This document shows positions 7,787 to 14,459 of a stretch of 38,336 nucleotides of DNA, one piece after another; within the stretch, counting starts at the first letter, position 1; the number at the start of each line of letters is the position of its first letter. Position numbers and translations under genes: made by a program. Origin of the DNA: Akkermansiaceae bacterium (GTDB taxonomy: Bacteria; Verrucomicrobiota; Verrucomicrobiia; Verrucomicrobiales; Akkermansiaceae); NCBI GenBank assembly GCA_022424905.1, contig JAKMGP010000011.1:1-38336 (forward strand). The letters run 5' to 3'. Below the pieces are notes generated by a model. That model searched no databases, was not told the DNA's origin, and saw only the letters and a program-made list of their open reading frames with translations.

Positions 7787-10525
7787 CTAGTAACCTAGCC
7801 ACGGCCCTAGCCACTTTTCAACTTCTTCAATACCTAGTTCTTTCCGCGCCGAGTAGTCTTTAATCTGATCTTTTTGTAGATTATCTATCATGAAATAGTG
7901 CGAGTCGGGATGAGAAAAGTAGAGTCCGCAAACCGCTGAGCCAGGATACATCGCACAAGATTCAGTAAGTTCGACCGCAGTTTCTTCTTTGGCTTTGAGA
8001 AGCTCAAAAAGGATGCGTTTCTCTGTATGGTCGGGTTGGCTGGGGTAGCCTGGAGCAGGACGAATTCCTTGATATTTCTCGTGGATGAGTTCCGACTGAC
8101 TGAATTGTCCCGGGCGTTCGATTCCCCAAGCGATACGGGCTCGGTGATGTAAGAGTTCAGCAAAAGCTTCAGCAAGGCGGTCAGCAAGGGCTTGGACCAT
8201 GAGCGCTTCGTCGATGTCGTTCTGTTCACGAAGTTCTGATGCCCATTCATCCGCCCCATGAATTCCAACGACAAAGCCCCCGAGGTGGTCTTGCTTTGGT
8301 GAAACGTAGTCGCTGAGGGCATAATTAGGTTTTCCAGACTTCTTATTTTGTTGGCGAAGGGTATGGAAAGTGACGTTTTGATCGGGTAGATGGATGTCAT
8401 CTCCAACTGCTTTGGCGGGGAAGAAACCGTAGATTCCGGAGGCAGTGAAACGCTTTTCGATAATGATTTTCTCGAGAAGCTCTTTAGCTTCACTGTAGAG
8501 TTGTTTTGCGACCTTTCCTCCTTCCTTATTCCGGGTTTTGAGTGTTTCAGTTTCGGGGTTCCAAACGCCACGTAGCTCCCAGGTATGGAAGAAGGGGGTC
8601 CAGTCGATGTAGTTTGCGAGCTCCCGCAGCGATTGGGATTTGATAGTGCGAGTCCCCGTAAATTCAGGAATGGGTGGGTTGTAGTTTTCCCAGTTTATCG
8701 TGACCTTATTAGCGCAGGCCTGTTCGATGGAGAGAGCTGCCTTCTTTTTGCCTCCGTTAAACTTCTCTCGAGCTTTTTGATGGTTTTCCTGATTGGTGTT
8801 GATGAAAATTTGGCGATCTTCGGACAGAAGGGCGGTTGTGACCGGGACAGACCGAGAAGCGTCGAGGACGTGAACAAGTGGACCTGTGTAATGTTCTGCG
8901 ATTTTGATGGCGGTGTGGGCGGCGCTGGTCGTGGCTCCGCCGATAAGGATTGGAATATTTTTATTTCCGAAGCCTCGTTTTTCGGCCTCCTTGGCGACGG
9001 TGATCATTTCGTCGAGCGAAGGGGTAATGAGCCCGGAAAGGCCGATGATGTCGGCGTTGTGTTCTTCAACTGCATCTAGGATCTTATCGCAGGGGACCAT
9101 TACCCCCATATCGACAACGTCGAATCCATTGCAGGTGAGGACTACTCCTACGATGTTTTTTCCGATGTCGTGAACGTCACCTTTGACGGTAGCCATAATG
9201 ACTTTACCGTTCGAAAAGGATTTAGTGGCAATAGCGCGCGCTTCTGATTGGGAGAGTGCAGAGTTTTCCGAACAGAGGAGGGCTGCTTGCATTACAATTT
9301 TTGCTTCGCGTTCCTCTTCCATAAGCGGCTCGAGCCATGCGACGGATTTCTTCATAACTCGGGCGGATTTTACAACCTGAGGAAGAAACATTTTACCAGC
9401 TCCAAAAAGATCACCCACAATCCCCATGCCATCCATTAGAGGCCCTTCAATGACGCTAAGGGGTTTCTCGTACTTGGCGAGTGCCTCTTCAGTGTCCTCA
9501 TCAATAAACTTATCGATACCTCTTAAGAGAGAGTGCTCGAGGCGTTTTTCGATGGATTGTTCACGCCAGCTAAGATCTTCAACGAGCTTTTTGGCTCCTT
9601 GACCTTTGAATTCCTCAGCGAGATCAAGAAGGCGTTCAGTTGCCCCGCGGTCCTTGTTGAGTAGGACATCTTCAACTGCAGTGAGAAGGTTTTTCGGGAT
9701 CTCGTCGTAAACCTCAAGCATGCCGGCATTTACAATACCCATGTCCATTCCAGCTCGAGTAGCATGATAAAGAAAAGCCGAATGCATGGCTTCGCGAACG
9801 GCATTGTTACCTCGGAATGAAAAAGAGATATTGGAGACGCCTCCGGAGACTTTTGCGAAGGGGAGATTGTCTTTTATCCAGCGGGTGGCGTTGATGAAAT
9901 CGAGGGCATAGTTGTTGTGCTCTTCGATGCCAGTAGCAACAGTGAGAATGTTAGGATCGAAGATGATATCTTGGGGAGGAAACCTAACCTCATCAACAAG
10001 GATGTCGTAGGCGCGTTTGCAGATACGACATTTGTCTTCGTAGGTGGCCGCTTGGCCTTGTTCATCGAAAGCCATCACAACAACGGCTGCTCCGTAGTTT
10101 AAAATATGTCTCGCATTATTTCTAAAAGCTTCTTCGCCTTCCTTGAGCGAAATGGAGTTGACGATCCCTTTTCCCTGAAGGTGTTTGAGGCCTTCCTCGA
10201 TGATTTCCCACTTTGAGGAATCGACCATGATAGGGACGGCTTGAATGTCGGGTTCAGCCTGAATAAGATCGAGGAACTTAGCCATCATGAGCTTCCCGTC
10301 GATGAGGCCATCGTCGAAGCAAATATCGATGACGTTTGCTCCATTTGCGACCTGCTGGCGAGCGACTTCGAGAGCGTCTTCGAGCTTGTCTTCTTTAATC
10401 AATTTTCGGAAGCGAGGAGAACCGGCAACGTTAGTTCGTTCTCCGATCATTAGAAAATTTTTGTCAGGAGTGTGATTGTAAGCTTCGGTGCCTGAGAGCC
10501 GGAGGAGACGAGGGAGTGGGGACAT
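7787..10525 (-). CDS. metH: Methionine synthase, folate-, cobalamin- and SAM-binding part
   Basis: A 912-residue protein that corresponds to E. coli MetH without its first (homocysteine) domain. In order: interdomain linker ([11 protein letters not shown]); pterin-binding barrel ([16 protein letters not shown] at about 27-42, [37 protein letters not shown]); cobalamin cap helices; cobalamin domain with GDVHDIGKN (His about 452, the lower ligand of the cobalt); and the C-terminal reactivation domain ([15 protein letters not shown] and [14 protein letters not shown]). It takes a methyl group from 5-methyltetrahydrofolate onto cob(I)alamin and passes it to homocysteine held by the neighbouring gene product. 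The linker is complete, so this looks like a designed gene split rather than a broken gene. It lies 52 bases after the first part. Confidence 0.95.
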   Translation of the reverse strand: MSPLPRLLRLSGTEAYNHTPDKNFLMIGERTNVAGSPRFRKLIKEDKLEDALEVARQQVANGANVIDICFDDGLIDGKLMMAKFLDLIQAEPDIQAVPIMVDSSKWEIIEEGLKHLQGKGIVNSISLKEGEEAFRNNARHILNYGAAVVVMAFDEQGQAATYEDKCRICKRAYDILVDEVRFPPQDIIFDPNILTVATGIEEHNNYALDFINATRWIKDNLPFAKVSGGVSNISFSFRGNNAVREAMHSAFLYHATRAGMDMGIVNAGMLEVYDEIPKNLLTAVEDVLLNKDRGATERLLDLAEEFKGQGAKKLVEDLSWREQSIEKRLEHSLLRGIDKFIDEDTEEALAKYEKPLSVIEGPLMDGMGIVGDLFGAGKMFLPQVVKSARVMKKSVAWLEPLMEEEREAKIVMQAALLCSENSALSQSEARAIATKSFSNGKVIMATVKGDVHDIGKNIVGVVLTCNGFDVVDMGVMVPCDKILDAVEEHNADIIGLSGLITPSLDEMITVAKEAEKRGFGNKNIPILIGGATTSAAHTAIKIAEHYTGPLVHVLDASRSVPVTTALLSEDRQIFINTNQENHQKAREKFNGGKKKAALSIEQACANKVTINWENYNPPIPEFTGTRTIKSQSLRELANYIDWTPFFHTWELRGVWNPETETLKTRNKEGGKVAKQLYSEAKELLEKIIIEKRFTASGIYGFFPAKAVGDDIHLPDQNVTFHTLRQQNKKSGKPNYALSDYVSPKQDHLGGFVVGIHGADEWASELREQNDIDEALMVQALADRLAEAFAELLHHRARIAWGIERPGQFSQSELIHEKYQGIRPAPGYPSQPDHTEKRILFELLKAKEETAVELTESCAMYPGSAVCGLYFSHPDSHYFMIDNLQKDQIKDYSARKELGIEEVEKWLGPWLGY

Positions 10526-10577
10526 TTGGAATTTGAGCAGTAAGATTTTAACTGTAAATCAGGCAGGTAAAGGGAAT

Positions 10578-11666
10578 CTAGGCGGTGGTAAGAGAGGGGA
10601 CGGGACGGGGGGCTTTTCCTTGGACTGATTTGGCGATAGCTGCGATGTGTTCGGGAGTGTTGCCGCAACAGCCGCCGGCCAAATTGAGGAGTCCAGCATC
10701 GGCAAACCCGGCGATGTAATTGTGCATGTCTTTTGGTTCAAGGTCGAATCCTGTTGGAGCAAGCGGGTTGGGAAGTCCAGCATTGGGATAACACGAGATG
10801 TGAGTAGTGGCTGCTTTTCCGAGATCGCGGAGAAAGGGCTCCATTAGATCTGGGCCAAGCGAGCAGTTGAGGCCAACAGCGAGGGGGTTAATGTGAGCGA
10901 AGGTGTTCCAGAGAGCCTCGACTTTTTGGGCAGAGATCATGGTTTCACCGCCACGACCAACGGCGGCGGAAATAATAACAGGTGCTGCGGTTTTTGATTC
11001 ATTGATCGCGACTAGAGCTGCTTTGGCATTCAGAGAATCAAAAATGGTTTCAACCATGAGAATATCGCAGTCTTCTTCTAAGAGAGCATCGATTTGGTGG
11101 CGGTAGGTTTGTTTGACTTGATCGAAGGTGACCGGGCGGAATGAAGTGTCGTTTGGGTCGACGACGTTGGTGAGAGAAACAGTCAGGGGGCCTATGGCCC
11201 CGGCGACATAACGCTTTCGCCCGTCATTTTGGGAAGCTCGGTCGGCTTGCTCTTTGGCGAGTCGGACTGATTTCACGTTAAGCTCGTGGACTAGATCCTG
11301 AAGTTTGCTGTTGTTGAGAACCTTTTTCTCAAAGAATTCGGGATCTTTAGTGCCGCCAGTTTTTCGTGGATCTTGGACAAAGAATTCAGATTGAGCTAAA
11401 ACCGTTCCAGAAAAAGTATTGGTTTCACAGATGTCAGATCCAGCCTCGTAAAACCGTTTGTGGATGTCACCGATCACCTTGGGCTGAGTGATGGAGAGAA
11501 TATCGCCGTTATTCAAAAGGTCTTCGTTATTATCCTGAAAACGTTCGCCACGGGCATCTGATTCGCAGAGTTCGTAACCGCGGATAGTCGTCCCCATAGC
11601 TCCATCTAGGACTAGGATGCGCTCGCCGAGGGCTGACTTGAGTTCTTCGCTAAGGTTAGGTGTCAT
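10578..11666 (-). CDS. metH: Methionine synthase, homocysteine-binding part
   Basis: A 362-residue protein matching the N-terminal homocysteine S-methyltransferase barrel of MetH: ILVLDGAMGTTIRGYEL near the start, the ETNTFSGT motif, and the zinc cysteines at 268 (GLNCSLGP) and 333-334 (GGCCGNTPEHI). It binds and activates homocysteine as a zinc thiolate. In most bacteria this is fused to the cobalamin part; here the frame ends at a TAG about 28 residues past the zinc motif, and the rest is a separate downstream gene. Single-domain relatives such as BhmT or MmuM exist, but position directly before the rest of MetH makes a two-subunit synthase far more likely. The start at 11666 faces a divergent infA region containing a promoter-like sequence and a perfect palindrome. 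Confidence 0.94.
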   Translation of the reverse strand: MTPNLSEELKSALGERILVLDGAMGTTIRGYELCESDARGERFQDNNEDLLNNGDILSITQPKVIGDIHKRFYEAGSDICETNTFSGTVLAQSEFFVQDPRKTGGTKDPEFFEKKVLNNSKLQDLVHELNVKSVRLAKEQADRASQNDGRKRYVAGAIGPLTVSLTNVVDPNDTSFRPVTFDQVKQTYRHQIDALLEEDCDILMVETIFDSLNAKAALVAINESKTAAPVIISAAVGRGGETMISAQKVEALWNTFAHINPLAVGLNCSLGPDLMEPFLRDLGKAATTHISCYPNAGLPNPLAPTGFDLEPKDMHNYIAGFADAGLLNLAGGCCGNTPEHIAAIAKSVQGKAPRPVPSLTTA

Positions 11667-11721
11667 TGGCTTGTCTTGCGCGGACTTTCGGAAGAATTAA
11701 ATGATTTTCAAGTTCAAATCT

Positions 11722-11737
11722 ACATATCGCGATATGT
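11722..11737. promoter_or_regulatory. 16-bp perfect palindrome upstream of metH, candidate operator
   Basis: ACATATCGCGATATGT is perfectly self-complementary over 16 bases. It lies 56-71 bases before the metH start and just downstream of a promoter-like pair, where a bound dimer would block transcription. Methionine-cycle genes in other bacteria are often controlled by ArsR-type regulators (such as SahR) that bind AT-rich palindromes. Linking this site to such a regulator is inference. Confidence 0.55.
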
Positions 11738-11742
11738 TGATA

Positions 11743-11770
11743 AGTTTAGTTAAGGCTATCTTGTCTTCAA
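11743..11770 (-). promoter_or_regulatory. Possible sigma-70-type promoter for metH
   Basis: Reading the minus strand, TTGAAG (11770-11765) and TAAACT (11748-11743) are separated by 16 bases, resembling -35 and -10 boxes. The expected transcription start would fall inside the palindrome at 11722-11737, giving a leader of about 65-70 bases before the metH start. Consensus matches are moderate, so this is tentative. Confidence 0.35.
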
Positions 11771-11817
11771 GAAACAGGCCATTAAATCACCTTTTTTTCC
11801 ATTGCTAAGCAAGTTTT

Positions 11818-11854
11818 GAGGGCACATAGTTCGCCAGAGGCGCGTTTCGCCCTC
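11818..11854 (+). promoter_or_regulatory. Structured leader before infA with competing hairpins
   Basis: GAGGGC (11818-11823) can pair with GCCCTC (11849-11854). Inside, GGCG (11839-11842) can pair either with CGCC at 11832-11835 (3-base loop) or with CGCC at 11848-11851 (5-base loop); the second choice uses bases needed for the outer stem. Such exclusive pairings are typical of leaders that switch state. The element ends 22 bases before the proposed infA start. No run of T follows, so control of translation is more likely than termination. Confidence 0.35.
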
Positions 11855-11876
11855 ACTAATTCAACAATTTTAAGTT

Positions 11877-12188
11877 ATCGCTAGACCAAGAAATTTTCGA
11901 AGAGGCGGCGGCGGTGGCCGGCGGCGGGGTCGTCGTAATGTCGACAAGAGCAATCGTGATTCGGATGAAGGCAGTGAGCAGAAGTCTGTCGAAATTGAAG
12001 GCACAATCGCAGCCGTTTTAGCCGGAACAATGTTCAAGGTGGCTCTTCCGAGTGGTCATGAGGTTCTCGCGCACATCTCCGGAAAGATGAGAAAGCGGTT
12101 TATTCGCCTCGTTGTTGGCGACCGTGTCAAAATGGAAATGTCACCCTACGATACTACGAAGGCGCGAATTGTATTTCGTCTTGGTTGA
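11877..12188 (+). CDS. infA: Translation initiation factor IF-1 with Arg/Gly-rich N-terminal extension and apparent AUC start
   Basis: Residues from about 40 to the end form a complete IF-1: VEIEGTIAAVLAGTMFKVAL, then GHEVLAHISGKMRKRFIRL, then GDRVKMEMSPYD and ARIVFRLG before TGA at 12186. IF-1 is an OB-fold protein that sits in the 30S A site and assists IF-2 and IF-3. Upstream, the frame stays open to a TAA at 11871-11873, yet contains no ATG, GTG, TTG or CTG before the core; the only in-frame ATG (codon 54) is inside the OB fold. The plausible start is ATC at 11877, two codons after that stop, giving 103 residues beginning (M)ARPRNFRRGGGGGRRRGRRN. IF-1 is normally about 72 residues, so the tail is extra. 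An assembly error at the start codon is the main alternative. Confidence 0.85.
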   Translation: MARPRNFRRGGGGGRRRGRRNVDKSNRDSDEGSEQKSVEIEGTIAAVLAGTMFKVALPSGHEVLAHISGKMRKRFIRLVVGDRVKMEMSPYDTTKARIVFRLG

Positions 12189-12280
12189 TTTCCACTTCCT
12201 CGCCGAGTCCGGCGGGGCTTAATCTTCTTCGTCCTTGCGGGGGCTAGCCGAGAGGACTATACCCTTCCAGCGCCATTGAC

Positions 12281-13933
12281 GTGGCAGGCTACTTAACCAG
12301 AATCGTTATTTTGGGACTTGTTGATCAAATTAGACGCTGGAGATTGGTCCAGAAGGGGCTTTCTTCTGGTAAGAAGCGTCGCACCAGCACTGATGGTGGT
12401 GCTTTGGCTGCAATGGACAGTAGCCTGATCGTTCGTGGGGCACTGTATGCGGGGTTCAGTCTCGGTATGTTCGCTTTGTTCTCTGGTGTTCAATATATTG
12501 ATTCTCGAGCTGCCGAAGCGGTCGTCATTCTGGTGTGTGGCCTTGCCATTTTCCATCTTAACCATCAACGGTCGGCCCAAAGGAACGGTAGCGTGTTACT
12601 GGTCTTCGGTGGTATCTTGATTCATCTATGGGTGGTCAAATTGGCCAATGGAGTGGCTTTGCAGTCTGACCTAGGGGAGCACTATGAGTTTTTGGTGATG
12701 CCAATCGCGCTCGCCCCGATGGTGCATTCGGTCTTACTTGGCCAGCGTGCCGGGGTTTATTCCTCGGTCTTCGTAAGCCTCTTTGGGGCATTGACGATTC
12801 CAAGTGATGATCGCTGGGCTTTCTTTGCGATTAGCTTAATCTGCGGCCTGACGTCGGTCTTTGCTACGAAGCGAGTGAGTAAGCGGGGGCGTCTCCTGCG
12901 AGCTGGTTTTTGGGTTGGTGTTATGGCGCTTTTGGTCGACTTAGTTTTCGCCAAGATTTCGGTGAGTGGTCTTCAAATGTTTAGCGGCGAAAGTTGGACA
13001 ATTTTTGGGAAAGCCTGTTTGGTTGCGCTTTCGACCGGTCTACTAACCGGCCTGTTCGTCGGTGGGGTGCTTCCTTTGCTCGAAGGTCTGTTTGGTTTGA
13101 CGACTGAGATCTCGTGGCTGGAGCTTAGTGATTTGAATCATCCGCTGCTCCGGAAAATGCAGATTGAGGCACCGGGAACATTTCATCATAGTCTAATTGT
13201 GGCTTCGTTAGCGGAAAGTGCCGCGGAGGCGATCGGGGCAAATGCGGTAATGAGTCGTGTTTGTGCTTATTTTCACGATATCGGGAAACTGAATAAGCCC
13301 GAGTATTTTATTGAGAACCAGGGGGGCATGAATCCTCATGACGGCCTGACTCCGACTATGAGTGCGCTCATTATTGTTGCGCACGTCAAAGATGGCGTGG
13401 ATCTGGCGATCAAGAATAAACTGAACCCAAGAATTCTTGACGTGATTCAAGAGCACCACGGCGATTCGTTGGTCTACTATTTCTATCGTAAGGCTCAGGA
13501 GCGGCTTCAGAAGCACGAAGTTGACGAGGATCATGGGACGACTGATTCCGATGATCTTCCTAAAGTGGATGAGAAGAGTTTTCGCTATCCGGGGCCGATT
13601 CCTCAGACCCGTGAGAGTGGGATTATTTCGCTTGCAGATGCTATTGAAAGTGCCTCGAGAACCATTTCCAAGCCCTCTCCGAGCAGAATCCGGGCTTTGG
13701 TGGACGAGATTGTTTTTAAAAGGGTGCGCGATGGTCAGCTGGATGCGACTGGTCTCACTATGACCGATTTAACAATGATTCGGAAAATTTTTGCATCGAC
13801 TCTCAGAAGCATGTTGCACGCGCGAATCGAGTATCCCAAAGAGCAGATTGAAGATGCTCCTTCAGATCTTTCTAGGAAGGGTGGTAAATTGGTTTCAGCG
13901 GAGGAGATAGAAAAGGTGCGCCGCCGGCGGTAG
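12281..13933 (+). CDS. Membrane HD-domain phosphohydrolase, PgpH-like (7TM-HD)
   Basis: A 550-residue protein. About seven to eight membrane helices span residues 50-270, followed by a cytoplasmic HD domain: FHHSL at 301-305, YFHDIGK at 330-336 (metal-binding His-Asp), GGMNPHD at 348-354 and EHHGDSLVYYFY near 395-406. This is the arrangement of PgpH, which degrades the second messenger c-di-AMP, but the large extracellular sensor domain that PgpH carries before its helices is missing here. The N-terminus instead has a short basic segment (IRRWRLVQKGLSSGKKRR). A GTG at 12281 is the chosen start because the basic segment is typical of relatives; an ATG at 12413 is the alternative. ybeY follows after 11 bases, the same pair seen in Firmicutes. 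c-di-AMP as substrate is inferred. Confidence 0.85.
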   Translation: MAGYLTRIVILGLVDQIRRWRLVQKGLSSGKKRRTSTDGGALAAMDSSLIVRGALYAGFSLGMFALFSGVQYIDSRAAEAVVILVCGLAIFHLNHQRSAQRNGSVLLVFGGILIHLWVVKLANGVALQSDLGEHYEFLVMPIALAPMVHSVLLGQRAGVYSSVFVSLFGALTIPSDDRWAFFAISLICGLTSVFATKRVSKRGRLLRAGFWVGVMALLVDLVFAKISVSGLQMFSGESWTIFGKACLVALSTGLLTGLFVGGVLPLLEGLFGLTTEISWLELSDLNHPLLRKMQIEAPGTFHHSLIVASLAESAAEAIGANAVMSRVCAYFHDIGKLNKPEYFIENQGGMNPHDGLTPTMSALIIVAHVKDGVDLAIKNKLNPRILDVIQEHHGDSLVYYFYRKAQERLQKHEVDEDHGTTDSDDLPKVDEKSFRYPGPIPQTRESGIISLADAIESASRTISKPSPSRIRALVDEIVFKRVRDGQLDATGLTMTDLTMIRKIFASTLRSMLHARIEYPKEQIEDAPSDLSRKGGKLVSAEEIEKVRRRR

Positions 13934-13944
13934 GAGAATAGCGA

Positions 13945-14376
13945 ATGGTTGAAATTTATCCGAAATGCTTGTCACGGAGTTTTTCAGTCGAGTTCCTAAA
14001 GCGGTTGGAATCTGGTTGGCGTGAGATCTTTGAGATTCTGCATAAAATCGGGAAAGGCGTCATTTCTGATATAGAGCACATAGAGGTAACTTTTCTTGAT
14101 GACGATGAGATGGCTCGCTTACATGGTGAGTTCCTGGGAGATGCCACAACAACTGATGTAATCACCTTTGATCATGGCGAACTCCTGATTGGGGTCGAGA
14201 CTGCTAAAAGACAATCCCTTGAATTTGAGACGAGTATCCATCGGGAGATCGCACTTTATGGCATTCATGGGATGCTTCACCTCGCCGGCTTCGATGATAG
14301 AGACTCTCCCGAAGCCAAATTGATGGAAAGACGTCAAAAAGACCTTTTTAGTAAGGTATTTGCCGATCTTGTCTAA
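13945..14376 (+). CDS. ybeY: Endoribonuclease YbeY, 16S rRNA maturation factor
   Basis: A 143-residue protein with the UPF0054 pattern: TFLDDDEMARLHGEFLGD at 49-66, TTTDVITFDHGE at 68-79 and the metal site HGMLHLAGFDD at 108-118. YbeY is a metal-dependent RNase needed for 16S rRNA 3'-end maturation and 70S quality control. The usual metal signature is H-G-x-L-H-L-x-G-x-D-H; His108 and His112 are present, but the third ligand is Asp118. Variants at this place are known in other phyla, and Asp can bind zinc, so activity may be kept. The gene sits 11 bases after the HD phosphohydrolase and is probably co-transcribed with it. Confidence 0.92.
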   Translation: MVEIYPKCLSRSFSVEFLKRLESGWREIFEILHKIGKGVISDIEHIEVTFLDDDEMARLHGEFLGDATTTDVITFDHGELLIGVETAKRQSLEFETSIHREIALYGIHGMLHLAGFDDRDSPEAKLMERRQKDLFSKVFADLV

Positions 14377-14412
14377 TTGACAGATTTTTTTACCCGATTC
14401 GGTTCCGACTGG

Positions 14413-14441
14413 TTGACACCTTAGTCTCATTTCCGCAATGT
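14413..14441 (+). promoter_or_regulatory. Possible promoter for the secretion operon
   Basis: A perfect -35 box TTGACA (14413-14418) is followed after 17 bases by CAATGT (14436-14441), which keeps only the key A and last T of a -10 box. It would give a short leader before the ATG at 14460. A second TTGACA at 14377-14382 has no fitting -10 box. Tentative. Confidence 0.25.
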
Positions 14442-14459
14442 CATTCAGACAGAGGGTCA

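Noticed and set aside
8585-9079. Long open frame on the plus strand inside metH
   Set aside because: Antisense to strongly conserved metH coding sequence, with no recognisable domain.
10526-10577. Frameshift breaking a single metH
   Set aside because: Both parts are complete at the module boundary with their own start and stop, and the sequence between is not coding in the linker sense, so a split gene is more likely than an error.
11938-12022. ATG at 11938 as the infA start
   Set aside because: It is one base out of frame with IF-1 and its own frame stops at a TAG after 27 codons.
12201-12214. Small hairpin CGCCG-AGTC-CGGCG after infA as a terminator
   Set aside because: Only five pairs, followed by GGGCTTAATC and no T run; infA and the HD gene may be co-transcribed.
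14377-14382. TTGACA just after ybeY as a promoter
   Set aside because: No -10-like box at the right distance.
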